Assembly (NCBI GenBank): GCA_018333535.1
Contig: JAGXTA010000079.1
Coordinates: 1-46,228, forward strand
Reading direction: 5' to 3'
Origin: Deltaproteobacteria bacterium
Lineage (GTDB): Bacteria; Desulfobacterota; BSN033; UBA1163
Length of the DNA stretch: 46,228 nt
Both the position numbers and the translations under genes were made by a program. Positions 14,473-22,675 of this stretch are shown piece after piece. The first letter of the stretch is position 1, and each line of letters begins with the position of its first letter. The notes under the pieces are model-generated. The model made no database searches. It saw nothing but the letters and a program-made list of their open reading frames with translations, and was not told the DNA's origin.

Positions 14473-15981
14473 ATGAAACTTCAGACAGAGATTCTGATCA
14501 TTGGTGGCGGGGCCACTGGTGCGGGGATACTGAGAGACTTATCGCTGAGGGGAATTCCTTCTCTCCTGATCGAAAAGGGAGATTTTTTATCAGGAGCCTC
14601 CGGAAGAAATCATGGCCTCTTTCACAGCGGTGGAAGATATGTGGTCTCCGACCCTGAAGCGGCGCGTGAGTGCATTGCTGAAAACAGGATTCTGAGGAAA
14701 ATTGCCCCACACTGCATCGAGGAAACAGACGGATTTTTCGTCTCTCTTCCGGAAGATGGCCCCGATTTCAGGGATCGATTCATTCAGGCCTGCAAAGACG
14801 CCAACGTTCCCGCCCATCTCCTTTCCCGTGACGAAGCTCTTTCCCTGGAGCCCGGACTCACTCCTACTCTTCTGAGCGCGGTCAAAGTTCCGGATGGCGC
14901 CATCGATCCATTCGAACTGGTCCTCTCGAATGCCAAGGATGCAGAAACCTACGGAGGGAAATTTCTTCTACATACCGGGGTCACTTCGCTTCTCATGGAG
15001 GAAAATAAGGTAAAAACCGTTCTCGCAAAAGACCTTCTCCATGGAGAGGAGTATCAGATTGAAGCCTCTCATATCATCAATGCCACCGGGGCCTGGGCAG
15101 ACGAATTCCTGAAATTGGCAGGTCTTCGGGTGGCGATGGCCCTTTCAAAGGGTTCGATGCTCATCACCAACCAGAGGCTCACTCACAGGGTGATCAACCG
15201 TTGCCGGCCTCCCTCCGATGGAGATATCATCGTCCCAAACCATACTGTCTCCATTCTGGGGACAACTTCCGTCCGTCTTGAAGACGCCGAGAACTTTGAG
15301 GTCACTCCTCAGGAAGTCTCCCGATTGATCAGAGAAACATCAAGAATGATTCCGGCCATCGAAGAGGCCCGATTCATCCGCGCCTACGCCGGCATCAGGC
15401 CTCTCTTCCAATCCGAAGAAAAAGGCGATGATCGGGCCATCAGCCGGGGATTTGTTCTGATCGATCACGGAAAGAAAGATGGAATAAAAAATCTGATCAC
15501 CATCACCGGCGGTAAACTGGTCACCTACCGGTTGATGGCGGAAAAAACCTCAGACCTTCTCTGCCAAAAGATGGGGATCCATGCTCCTTGCTCCACCCAT
15601 TTAAAACCTCTCCCGGGCGCCGGGAAACTTTCAGGCCTCAAAGACCGGCTTAAAACATTGGGCAAATCGGAGACACTATGTGATTGTGAGCTGGTCCGGA
15701 AAGAAGAGGTTGAAGAAGTCTTGAAGGAAGGGAAATTGAAGAATCTTCAGGATATCCTCCATCGGACGCGGCTCGCCAAAGGAACCTGCCAGGGAGGCTT
15801 CTGCGTCTATCGGCTATTGGGAATATTAAACGAGTCGGGATTGGCTGAGGGAGATTCTAACAATATATTGAAGGGATTTCTCGAAGAGAGGTGGAAGGGA
15901 ATTCGACCGATCCTCTGGGGTTCGGCTGTCAAAGAAGAAGAACTGATGGAAGGAATCTACAAGGGGTTGTTTAATCTTTAA
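14473..15981 (+). CDS. glpA: Anaerobic glycerol-3-phosphate dehydrogenase subunit A
   Basis: This 502-aa FAD-dependent catalytic subunit oxidises glycerol-3-phosphate to dihydroxyacetone phosphate and passes electrons towards quinone via GlpB and GlpC. The N-terminal dinucleotide motif I-I-G-G-G-A-T-G-A-G-I-L-R-D is followed by G-R-N-H-G-L-F-H-S-G-G-R-Y. The C-terminal BFD-like [2Fe-2S] domain shows C-D-C (near residue 430) and G-T-C-Q-G-G-F-C. The frame is open from 14347, but those codons fall in a repeat; the ATG at 14473 has AAGGGG in front and starts with the normal N-terminus. It is the first gene of glpABC. Confidence 0.93.
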   Translation: MKLQTEILIIGGGATGAGILRDLSLRGIPSLLIEKGDFLSGASGRNHGLFHSGGRYVVSDPEAARECIAENRILRKIAPHCIEETDGFFVSLPEDGPDFRDRFIQACKDANVPAHLLSRDEALSLEPGLTPTLLSAVKVPDGAIDPFELVLSNAKDAETYGGKFLLHTGVTSLLMEENKVKTVLAKDLLHGEEYQIEASHIINATGAWADEFLKLAGLRVAMALSKGSMLITNQRLTHRVINRCRPPSDGDIIVPNHTVSILGTTSVRLEDAENFEVTPQEVSRLIRETSRMIPAIEEARFIRAYAGIRPLFQSEEKGDDRAISRGFVLIDHGKKDGIKNLITITGGKLVTYRLMAEKTSDLLCQKMGIHAPCSTHLKPLPGAGKLSGLKDRLKTLGKSETLCDCELVRKEEVEEVLKEGKLKNLQDILHRTRLAKGTCQGGFCVYRLLGILNESGLAEGDSNNILKGFLEERWKGIRPILWGSAVKEEELMEGIYKGLFNL

Positions 15982-15993
15982 CGTTTGCATTTT

Positions 15994-16140
15994 AAATCCG
16001 AAGCACGAAATCCGAATTTCGAAACAAATTCGAATGTCCAAAATTCGAAACTTAAAACTGGTAAATAATATGAGCTTGTAGGTTTGGAACATTTGAATTT
16101 TGAATTTGTTTCGGATTTCGATATTCGGATTTCGGATTTT
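15994..16140. repeat. AAATCCGAA-family inverted repeat, copy 1 (glpA-glpB gap)
   Basis: An AT-rich imperfect inverted repeat runs from AAATCCGAAGCACGAAATCC to TTTCGATATTCGGATTTCGG. The outer 38 bases of each side can pair with few mismatches. It is the same family as the repeats at 40674-40855 and 45094-45224, and it fills almost the entire gap between glpA and glpB. Confidence 0.8.
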
Positions 16141-16150
16141 GGTTCAGCCT

Positions 16151-17380
16151 ATGCACTACGATCTCATCATCATCGGTATGGGCCTTTCCGGGCTGATGGC
16201 GGCTAAAACAGCGGTAGAGGCCGGCAAGAAGGTCCTGATCATTGGAAAAGGACTGGGCTGCCTTACCCTCTTCTCCAATACGATTGATGTATTGGGAATC
16301 CCGCTTTTAGCGGGACCAGAAACGACAAGGTTAAGAGATGGCCTTTCTCAGTGGATTTATGATCATCCTGAACATCCTTATGGAAAAGTGGGGGTAGAAA
16401 AGATCGAGGAGGCGCTTTCTTCATTTAACTCTCTCTTTCCGCCACCCTACACTTTTCAATCACGAAATGAAACAAATAGCCTGATCCCCACGGGCGTAGG
16501 AACATTTCGACCGACCTACCTCATTCCATCCACCATGATGAGGGGGATAGCCCTCAAAGAGAAAAAAACGCTTCTCATAGGATTCAAAGGTTATAAGGAT
16601 TTTTATTCTCAGCGTTTGGCTGATTCATTCGAATGCCGGGGAGCTACCCTCTCTCTACCCGAAAGCCCTTCAACAGAAATCACCGCAACAGCTCTCGCAA
16701 GGTGGATGGAACAGCCCTCTTTCAGGGAATTCATTGGCACGGAAGTCAAGAAACAGATCAGAGATGAGGAGTTAATTGGCGTTCCTGCTGTTTTGGGGGT
16801 AAATGATCCCATGGGGGTGAGAAAAGATTTGGAGAAGAAGATTGGGGCCTCTGTGTTCGAGATCCCTATTCTTCCACCCTCCATCCCCGGGATGAGAATC
16901 TTTAATCGATTTAAAGAACGGCTGATCCGGAGAGGTGTGACTTTTCTCATTGGTCATCCTGTTTCAAAAGTAACGTTGAATGAGAAAAGGTGTGAGGGGA
17001 TTGAAATAGCTCACCCCCCCGTCACCACCTCCTATTCAGCGGATCATTACATTCTTGCCACAGGACGTTTTATGGGAGGGGGATTGGAGGCCGACCGGGA
17101 AAGGATATTGGAACCCATCTTCAATCTACCTGTCTTCCAGCCCGGGTCACAGGAGGATTGGTTTGGAAGGTTTTTCTTCGATAAACATCCCATCCACCGG
17201 ATGGGTATTTTAACTGATTCTTCCCTCCATCCCATTGACGAGAGAGGAAAGCCGATATTGGAAAATGTCTGGGTGGCAGGCACGATCCTGGCAGGACATC
17301 ACTACCTCGATGAGAAATCGAGAGAAGGAATCGAAATTGCCACAGGGTATTGGTCAGCAAAAAAAGCAATGGAGGGATAA
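16151..17380 (+). CDS. glpB: Anaerobic glycerol-3-phosphate dehydrogenase subunit B
   Basis: This 409-aa flavoprotein subunit has an N-terminal dinucleotide-binding motif I-I-I-G-M-G-L-S-G-L-M-A-A-K-T-A. G-C-L-T-L-F-S-N-T-I-D-V-L-G is a characteristic GlpB segment, and Y-I-L-A-T-G-R-F-M-G-G-G-L lies in the second half. It links GlpA to the iron-sulphur subunit GlpC. The frame extends upstream into the repeat; the ATG at 16151 gives the conserved start M-H-Y-D-L-I-I-I-G. It lacks a good Shine-Dalgarno because the repeat comes almost up to the start codon. Confidence 0.9.
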   Translation: MHYDLIIIGMGLSGLMAAKTAVEAGKKVLIIGKGLGCLTLFSNTIDVLGIPLLAGPETTRLRDGLSQWIYDHPEHPYGKVGVEKIEEALSSFNSLFPPPYTFQSRNETNSLIPTGVGTFRPTYLIPSTMMRGIALKEKKTLLIGFKGYKDFYSQRLADSFECRGATLSLPESPSTEITATALARWMEQPSFREFIGTEVKKQIRDEELIGVPAVLGVNDPMGVRKDLEKKIGASVFEIPILPPSIPGMRIFNRFKERLIRRGVTFLIGHPVSKVTLNEKRCEGIEIAHPPVTTSYSADHYILATGRFMGGGLEADRERILEPIFNLPVFQPGSQEDWFGRFFFDKHPIHRMGILTDSSLHPIDERGKPILENVWVAGTILAGHHYLDEKSREGIEIATGYWSAKKAMEG

Positions 17381-17383
17381 CAA

Positions 17384-17562
17384 TAAATCCAAATTTCAAA
17401 ACCCAAATTTCAAATGAATGTCAAAGTCCAAAATGGGATTCTGAAACAAGTTCAGAATGACACACTTGTCATGCCGAATCCCGCCGATGGCGGGACATCT
17501 CATTTGAGTTTTGGATTTGATTTGACATTTGAACTTTGCAATTTGACATTCCAACGATTTAA
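17384..17562. repeat. AT-rich inverted repeat with inner GC hairpin (glpB-glpC gap)
   Basis: Blocks such as CCAAATTTCAAA on the left are mirrored by TTTGACATTTGAACTTTG on the right, so the gap can fold into a long imperfect hairpin. A nested CCCGCC-GAT-GGCGGG lies near 17483-17497. The architecture resembles the AAATCCGAA family but the sequence differs. There is no gene here. Confidence 0.6.
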
Positions 17563-17564
17563 CG

Positions 17565-18788
17565 ATGCATAACTCATGGCCTAAAACTAACTCTGATGTT
17601 TGTATTCGCTGTGCCACCTGCATGGCAGTCTGCCCGGTTTCACGGGTCACTCCGCTTTTTCCGGGCCCGAAACACGCAGGCCCGGGAGCCGAACGATTTC
17701 GGAAACCCGGGGACCCATCTGTGGATAAATGGATCGATCTCTGCATTGGGTGTCATCTCTGCGATCTGGTTTGCCCTTCAGGCGTTTCCATCTCTGAAAT
17801 GAACCTGATTGCCAAAGCCAAGTATCTTGATGAAAAAGGACGGCCCTTTCGAGATTGGCTGCTGACTCATTCTTATCTCTTTGGCCAACTTGGATCATTT
17901 TCCTCCTCTGTCCTCAATCGTCTTTTCCAAAACGGTGTCGTCAAATGGTTTGTGGAATCCATTTTAGGGATAGACAGGAGAAGAGAACTTCCCGCTTATC
18001 AATCTTCAACGTTTAGGCAATGGTTTAAAAGCCACCCATCAAAAGGGCAAAGAAAGATTGCCTATTTCTATGGCTGTTACATCAACACGAACGAAGTAGA
18101 GGTTGGAAAAGCAACGGTCCAGGTCCTTGAGGCCAACGGTTTTGAAGTCTTCTTGCCGCCTCAGGAATGCTGTGGTATCCCCATGCTCGGCAACGGCGAT
18201 TTTAACGGGGCAAGAAAAATGGCTCTGAAGAACGTCCCCTCTCTTCTTCAAGCCATCCAATCAGGGTCAGACATTATCTTCTCTTCAACCAGTTGCGGCC
18301 ATATGATTAAGCATGAATATAGCCACCTCTTAAATATTCCGGGATCGGAGGAAGTGGCCAAACATACTTTCGATCTCTTTGAGTATCTCCGAAACTTATT
18401 AGAATCAGGGAATCTGAATTCCCGTTTTAAGAAACTCCCGATAAAAGCCGCCTACTTTGCCCCCTGCCATCTCAGGTCTCTTGGGATTGGTCTTCCCGCC
18501 CTCGAAATCCTGAGACTCATTCCAGGTCTACAAATTGACAATATTGAAGCAGATTGCTGTGGCCTGGGGGGGACCTTCGGCTTCAAAAAGGAAAAGTATG
18601 AAATCTCTCAGGAGATCGGGAAAGATTTAAAGGAAGCGATTGATCGTTTAACACCCGAGATTGTCCTTACGGATTGCGAAGGCTGTCGCATGCAGATCCG
18701 CCACCTCACAGGATTGAAGGTGCTGCACCCCATCCAGATATTAAGAGATGCACTGCTGCAAGGAATTGATAAGGAGGTAGGGAGATAG
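17565..18788 (+). CDS. glpC: Anaerobic glycerol-3-phosphate dehydrogenase subunit C (iron-sulphur)
   Basis: This 407-aa protein has two [4Fe-4S] ferredoxin clusters, C-I-R-C-A-T-C-M-A-V-C-P (residues about 13-24) and C-I-G-C-H-L-C-D-L-V-C-P (about 61-72). Two CCG (heterodisulfide reductase-like) domains follow with Q-E-C-C-G-I-P-M and A-D-C-C-G-L-G-G. It connects GlpAB to the membrane quinone pool. The order glpA-glpB-glpC and the lengths match the standard operon. No Shine-Dalgarno is obvious before the ATG. After the stop, a short tandem ATAGGGTG repeat (about 18787-18808) leads into the minus-strand toxin gene. Confidence 0.92.
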   Translation: MHNSWPKTNSDVCIRCATCMAVCPVSRVTPLFPGPKHAGPGAERFRKPGDPSVDKWIDLCIGCHLCDLVCPSGVSISEMNLIAKAKYLDEKGRPFRDWLLTHSYLFGQLGSFSSSVLNRLFQNGVVKWFVESILGIDRRRELPAYQSSTFRQWFKSHPSKGQRKIAYFYGCYINTNEVEVGKATVQVLEANGFEVFLPPQECCGIPMLGNGDFNGARKMALKNVPSLLQAIQSGSDIIFSSTSCGHMIKHEYSHLLNIPGSEEVAKHTFDLFEYLRNLLESGNLNSRFKKLPIKAAYFAPCHLRSLGIGLPALEILRLIPGLQIDNIEADCCGLGGTFGFKKEKYEISQEIGKDLKEAIDRLTPEIVLTDCEGCRMQIRHLTGLKVLHPIQILRDALLQGIDKEVGR

Positions 18789-18832
18789 GGTGATAGGGTG
18801 ATAGGGAGAAACAGATAAAATAGACTGCTGTT

Positions 18833-19144
18833 TCAGATATCGAGGGCAAAGCAAATTGCCCGCCCGACGTCAGCCATCCTTTCCGGAGACAAGGAAGTGA
18901 TCAGGGCGCCGATTTTTCTCTTCGAAACAGTCTGCAAGTGGTCACAGTTGAACGCGCAATCGCGGGGCATGCCATCAGCCTTCGAGAGAAAGACCTCGGA
19001 CGGGATGTCGCGGACCGTGCTTGTAATTGGGGCGACAGTTATTTCACCAAGGTATTCCAAAACGGAATTCCTTGTCAGTATAAGAACTGGCCTCTGTTTA
19101 TCCGGCTGAGCAAACTTGTACCAACGGATTTCCCCGTGTTTCAT
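18833..19144 (-). CDS. MazF/PemK family toxin (mRNA interferase)
   Basis: This 103-aa toxin of the MazF/PemK/Kid fold starts with G-E-I-R-W-Y, then K-Q-R-P-V-L-I-L-T-R, with the conserved R-P-V. V-A-P-I-T-S-T-V-R and C-D-H-L-Q-T-V-S follow, carrying the serine/threonine positions typical of the sequence-specific endoribonuclease site. Its ATG overlaps the antitoxin stop by four bases (ATGA), the usual coupling in type II modules. The length is normal and nothing looks broken, so the module is likely functional. Confidence 0.92.
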   Translation of the reverse strand: MKHGEIRWYKFAQPDKQRPVLILTRNSVLEYLGEITVAPITSTVRDIPSEVFLSKADGMPRDCAFNCDHLQTVSKRKIGALITSLSPERMADVGRAICFALDI

Positions 19145-19374
19145 TCCTCACCCCAAGCCTGTTCCCTTTCCCAAACCGAAAACTCATCGGCAATCACTGG
19201 GTGCCGGGCGTACCCTTCGCGGTGCTTGCGCTCCAGTTGTTCATGGCTGTAACGGGCAAGCGCCTCACGAAGCGCCTTTCGTGTGAAAGCGGAACGACTT
19301 GTGTTGAGTTGCTTTGAAACACGGTCAACCGCTTTGACAAGATTCTCATCAAGGGTCATCTGGATGGTTCTCAT
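19141..19374 (-). CDS. Ribbon-helix-helix antitoxin of the MazF toxin
   Basis: This 77-aa protein has an N-terminal RHH DNA-binding domain (residues about 1-45): strand M-R-T-I-Q-M-T-L-D, then two helices, A-V-D-R-V-S-K-Q-L and S-R-S-A-F-T-R-K-A-L-R-E-A-L. The C-terminal half is charged and ends in a W-containing acidic segment that would bind and block the toxin. It precedes the toxin gene with a four-base overlap and sits next to a 16-bp perfect palindrome, the expected site of autorepression. Confidence 0.88.
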   Translation of the reverse strand: MRTIQMTLDENLVKAVDRVSKQLNTSRSAFTRKALREALARYSHEQLERKHREGYARHPVIADEFSVWEREQAWGEE

Positions 19375-19383
19375 AATACACCT

Positions 19384-19435
19384 CTAAAATGTGGATTATA
19401 ATAGCTATGATAATCCACATTTTAGGTTTCGTCAA
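19384..19435 (-). promoter_or_regulatory. Promoter and operator palindrome of the toxin-antitoxin module
   Basis: A 16-bp arm (19384-19399, containing AAAATGTGGATTAT) is perfectly repeated inverted at 19410-19425 with a ten-base spacer. On the minus strand TTGACG (19435-19430), a 17-base spacer and TATCAT (19412-19407) form a promoter whose -10 falls inside the palindrome. Binding of the RHH antitoxin would therefore block transcription. Confidence 0.85.
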
Positions 19436-19512
19436 TATCGATTCTTTGGGCGAACGTACTACTCTCGGGCGCGAGGAACGAGCGTCCCGAGCAGCAAAAT
19501 GTTAGATCGTTT

Positions 19513-19920
19513 TTATCGTGTTGACATAGCAGCAGTGCGGATACCATAGGGGTCATGATCGATTTCAAGCTCAATGGCCAATTTGAAAAAGTTACTCGCT
19601 GCTGAATCACGGTCGAGACCGTATTCACGAACGCATGACCGGACGAAACGATGAAGCTGATCAAGAATCTCGCCAGATGTTCCGGCATCATCGTTAAGAA
19701 TTTTGCAGAAGCCATTGATCACGGCCTCCGGTAGATCGGGGCCATTGATAAAATAGCGCAGGTGTTTGATGAAGTGTGGGTGCCGGTATATCTCATCACC
19801 ACAGGTGCCATTGGATTCGAAAATCTGTTTTGGCGATTTATTCCGGGTTTCAGCGTATTTAGGGTCGGTGAAGATCATAGCGGAAGACGAGGAGATGTTC
19901 TTTTCGATAGTTATAGGCAT
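19513..19920 (-). CDS. Hypothetical protein
   Basis: This is a 135-aa ORF of unrecognised family. It looks like real coding sequence: amino-acid use is balanced, and the segment from H-P-H-F-I-K-H-L-R-Y-F through E-L-E-I-D-H-D-P-Y-G is amphipathic and mostly helical. It has no signal peptide or membrane segment. No Shine-Dalgarno precedes either ATG (19920 or 19878), so it may be the remaining C-terminal part of a larger gene. It lies in the accessory patch between the toxin-antitoxin module and a coiled-coil protein. No function is proposed. Confidence 0.45.
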   Translation of the reverse strand: MPITIEKNISSSSAMIFTDPKYAETRNKSPKQIFESNGTCGDEIYRHPHFIKHLRYFINGPDLPEAVINGFCKILNDDAGTSGEILDQLHRFVRSCVREYGLDRDSAASNFFKLAIELEIDHDPYGIRTAAMSTR

Positions 19921-20106
19921 ATTTGATGATCTGGAGGGTTGGTTGAGTGATTATGACTTCCTTAAGATCGAGCTGTGACCCGCCAGCAAACATCAATATC
20001 CCTTTCACCACGCCTGCGGTGGGGGGACGCTCTTCATAGAAAAAGGATGTAAACGTAATAAAAGGTGTTTCCGTAATGAGAGCTTATAGGTTGGCCAGGT
20101 AGTCTT

Positions 20107-20397
20107 TTAGGGGCATATGATTAGATGATCAAGGCTTTCCAACTGGTCCTGTAGGTGACGACGAATCTCCAACTCGCCTTCCAGTTCGAGGAGATCCATG
20201 TCTTGGTTTTCAGGGTGTGGAACTTTACCGGCCAAAAGAAGGTCAGGGTTAACTTTAAGCTCGGAGGCTAATTGTTTAATCCTTTCCTCTGTTTTGACGA
20301 GACTCTGAGTGAGAATGGACTTTTGCCGCTCAATAGTATCCTTAAGAACTGGGATTGCCTTTTCTGGCTCAGGAGTACTGATTTCAATTTTTTGCAT
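20107..20397 (-). CDS. Small coiled-coil hypothetical protein
   Basis: This 96-aa protein is highly charged and helical. Heptad-like stretches run through residues about 18-50 (K-D-T-I-E-R-Q-K-S-I-L, then K-T-E-E-R-I-K-Q-L-A) and 67-92 (E-L-E-G-E-L-E-I-R-R-H-L-Q-D-Q-L), with a break at K-V-N-P-D-L-L-L-A-G. AAGGAGAG five bases before the ATG makes translation very likely. The family is not recognised. It could be an antitoxin-like or scaffolding partner, but no toxin is adjacent. The interval 19921-20106 has no gene. Confidence 0.6.
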   Translation of the reverse strand: MQKIEISTPEPEKAIPVLKDTIERQKSILTQSLVKTEERIKQLASELKVNPDLLLAGKVPHPENQDMDLLELEGELEIRRHLQDQLESLDHLIICP

Positions 20398-20500
20398 AAC
20401 ATCTCTCCTTTGAAAAAATTATACTGTTTTTTCATCAAGAGAGTCAAGTTAATGAAAGTGTTGGATTGACCCCCTCCATCTCATTCCCCCCTCACCCCAA

Positions 20501-20660
20501 CCCTCTCCTACCAGGGAGACTGTGTCGTAATTAGTAATTTGCCCTTCGACAAGCTCAGGGCGAACGGCTAACTAATTGATTTTTAACATATCGTATTCCG
20601 TTCGTGGTGAGGCTCTCGAACCATGAACGGAATTACGACACAGTCTCAGGGGAGAGGGGA
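20501..20660. repeat. CCCTCTCC/GGAGAGGG palindrome, split by an inserted element
   Basis: CCCTCTCCTACCAGG on the left and GGGGAGAGGGG on the right would form one short palindrome if the 132-bp element at 20516-20647 and one AGG copy were removed. The palindrome is thus the older repeat and the element the later arrival. Confidence 0.65.
20516..20647. mobile_element. MITE-like element, 132 bp, with perfect 17-bp terminal inverted repeats
   Basis: GAGACTGTGTCGTAATT (20516-20532) is the exact reverse complement of AATTACGACACAGTCTC (20631-20647). AGG flanks both ends (20513-20515 and 20648-20650), a plausible 3-bp target duplication. The interior holds two hairpins: one around CCCTTCGACAAGCTCAGGGC and one around GTTCGTGGTGAGG...ATGAACGG. 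It has no ORF. Confidence 0.75.
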
Positions 20661-20670
20661 GAAAAAAAGA

Positions 20671-21462
20671 TCACCCTATCAATAAATTTTCGACGTCGGC
20701 GATGCTTTGAAAGACGAAGTCTGGCTGGTCTGGAGTGTGTTTATACTGCAGGAGGGTCTTTTCATCGGTCACACCGGTGAGGACAATACCTGTAGCAATT
20801 CCGGATTCCTTCCCCATTCGGATATCCGTCTCGAGACGATCCCCGATCAGGATGCAATCTTCAGGCTTTAAACTCAGAATATCAAGAACCGTTTGAATCA
20901 TGATGGGAGAAGGTTTGCCTACGATGACCTCAACCTTCTTCTCCGTTACTGCCTCAATGGCCGCAATCATCCCTGCACAGTCCGGGATTTCTCCTCCCTC
21001 AACAGGGCAGGTACGGTCGGGGTTGGTGGCAATGAAATGGGCCCCAAATTTTTTAATGGCCTGATAGGCAATATTCAGTTTTCTGTAATCGAAGGTCCGA
21101 TCAAAAGCCGCAATCACATAATCAATTTCACTGGGTTCCTCCGTAATCGTGAAACCAGCCTTTTTCAACTCTTCAATAAAAGGGATCTCCCCCACCACAA
21201 AGAGTTTCGCCTCCGGAGCATTCTTTTTCAAATAGTGGACCATTACAAAAGTGGAATTGATGACCTCATCAGGCTGGGTAGGAATTCCAAGCCGGGTTAA
21301 TTTGGAAGCGTAGTCTTCCCGGGTCTGGAGCGGCTTGTTCGAAAGGAAAACCACCTTTCTTCCAGTCTCCCGGAGCTTCCGGATCACGCTGTCAGCTCCC
21401 GGGATCAGTCTGTCGCTTAGATAAACCGTTCCATCCAGATCAAAAATAAATCCTTTGAACAT
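20671..21462 (-). CDS. HAD-IIA family phosphatase (NagD/AraL/G3P-phosphatase type)
   Basis: This 263-aa phosphatase has the HAD motifs F-D-L-D-G-T-V-Y (residues 7-14), F-L-S-N-K (39-43), a lysine in V-G-K-P-S-P near 179 and G-D-R-L-E-T-D-I near 204. The C2a-type cap identifies subclass IIA, which includes NagD, AraL, phosphoglycolate phosphatase and glycerol-3-phosphate phosphatases. It is the last gene downstream of the UgpBAEC-like importer. A role in hydrolysing imported or excess glycerol-3-phosphate would fit, but sugar phosphates are equally possible substrates. Confidence 0.87.
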   Translation of the reverse strand: MFKGFIFDLDGTVYLSDRLIPGADSVIRKLRETGRKVVFLSNKPLQTREDYASKLTRLGIPTQPDEVINSTFVMVHYLKKNAPEAKLFVVGEIPFIEELKKAGFTITEEPSEIDYVIAAFDRTFDYRKLNIAYQAIKKFGAHFIATNPDRTCPVEGGEIPDCAGMIAAIEAVTEKKVEVIVGKPSPIMIQTVLDILSLKPEDCILIGDRLETDIRMGKESGIATGIVLTGVTDEKTLLQYKHTPDQPDFVFQSIADVENLLIG

Positions 21463-21479
21463 CCCTCGCCTCTTGTGGC

Positions 21480-21498
21480 CACAGGCGTGACGCCTGTG
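21480..21498. repeat. CACAGGCG/CGCCTGTG hairpin
   Basis: CACAGGCG (21480-21487) and CGCCTGTG (21491-21498) form a perfect 8-bp stem with a 3-base loop in the short gap between the ATPase gene and the HAD gene. It is probably a dispersed intercistronic repeat. Confidence 0.6.
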
Positions 21499-21513
21499 CT
21501 ACGCCATCGTCCA

Positions 21514-22626
21514 TCATCCCTCGGTCTTAATCCGCAGATTCGGAGGATCTTTTGCGAACAGGTGCATCCTGTTCATGTCAAAAGCGAGCTCGATCTCCTG
21601 ATGGACTCGGTATAACGTCTGGACATCGACCGCCGCGATAAGATTATGCTTCCCTGCGGTCACATTGAGGTGAATCTCCGAACCCAACGGCTCAATCACA
21701 TCGATCGCCGAACGGATGGCGTTCCCCTTCAAGTGTTCAGGAGCGAAAGCCCGGTCGTAGATATCGTTTGGCCGAATGCCAAAAATGGCTTCCGATCCGA
21801 TCAATGATTGATAATAGGGGACCCTTTTCTCCGGAATGGGAAGTTGAAAACTTTCCGCATCGATCAGAAGACGACCACCCTTCGAAAGGATTCGACAGGG
21901 AATGAAATTCATCACCGGGCTTCCGATAAAGCCCGCTACAAAGAGATTGACCGGGTAATTATAAACCTCCAGAGGAGGACCAACCTGTTGAATCCAGCCG
22001 TCCTTCATCACCACGATCTTCGTCCCCATGGTCATCGCCTCAACCTGATCGTGCGTGACATAGATCATTGTCGTCTGAAGGCGGTCATGCAGTTTTGAAA
22101 GTTCGGCCCGCATCTGTACCCGGAGCTTGGCGTCCAGGTTCGAAAGTGGTTCATCAAAGAGAAAGACAGCCGGTTTCCGAACGATCGCCCTTCCTACGGC
22201 CACCCGCTGTCGCTGTCCTCCGGAAAGCTGTTTCGGCTTCCGGTCGAGAAAATCCTGGATACTCAGAATCTCTGCCGCCTCTCTCACCCTCTGATCGATC
22301 TCACTCTTCGGAAACTTTCTCAGCTTGAGACCAAAGGCCATATTCTTGTAGACCGACATATGGGGATAAAGAGCATACTCCTGGAAGACCATGGCGATGT
22401 CCCTGTCCTTTGGAGGAAGGTCATTGACGACTCGATCTCCGATGGAGATCGTTCCGGTGCCCGGCTCTTCCAACCCCGCAATCATCCGGAGGGCAGTCGA
22501 TTTGCCGCATCCCGAAGGGCCCACGAGGATGGCAAACTCCTTGTCCTCCACCGTGAGATTGAAATCCCTCACCGCCTGAACGGTTCCAAAATGCTTCGCG
22601 ACTTTTTCCATTATGACTCTTGCCAT
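21514..22626 (-). CDS. ugpC: Carbohydrate/G3P ABC transporter ATP-binding protein (UgpC/MsmK-like)
   Basis: This 370-aa ATPase of the CUT1 importer class has Walker A G-P-S-G-C-G-K-S-T (residues about 36-44), the Q-loop V-F-Q-E-Y-A-L-Y-P-H-M, the signature L-S-G-G-Q-R-Q-R-V-A-V-G-R, Walker B V-F-L-F-D-E-P-L-S-N-L-D-A-K-L and the H-loop V-T-H-D. The C-terminal MalK-type regulatory domain (from about residue 235) is present. These proteins energise sugar or glycerol-3-phosphate import and are often shared between importers. It follows the two permease genes in the operon. Confidence 0.92.
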   Translation of the reverse strand: MARVIMEKVAKHFGTVQAVRDFNLTVEDKEFAILVGPSGCGKSTALRMIAGLEEPGTGTISIGDRVVNDLPPKDRDIAMVFQEYALYPHMSVYKNMAFGLKLRKFPKSEIDQRVREAAEILSIQDFLDRKPKQLSGGQRQRVAVGRAIVRKPAVFLFDEPLSNLDAKLRVQMRAELSKLHDRLQTTMIYVTHDQVEAMTMGTKIVVMKDGWIQQVGPPLEVYNYPVNLFVAGFIGSPVMNFIPCRILSKGGRLLIDAESFQLPIPEKRVPYYQSLIGSEAIFGIRPNDIYDRAFAPEHLKGNAIRSAIDVIEPLGSEIHLNVTAGKHNLIAAVDVQTLYRVHQEIELAFDMNRMHLFAKDPPNLRIKTEG

Positions 22627-22675
22627 AACCTTTATCCTCCACCCTATGATAGGTATTCTGTCAACAGATCCCTCC

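Noticed and set aside
18786-18810. Tandem ATAGGGTG units taken as a possible CRISPR or satellite
   Set aside because: Only three 8-base units without spacers; an ordinary short tandem repeat.
18897-19252. Overlapping plus-strand frames opposite the toxin-antitoxin genes
   Set aside because: They are antisense shadows of the MazF and RHH frames, with no ribosome binding site and low-complexity translations.
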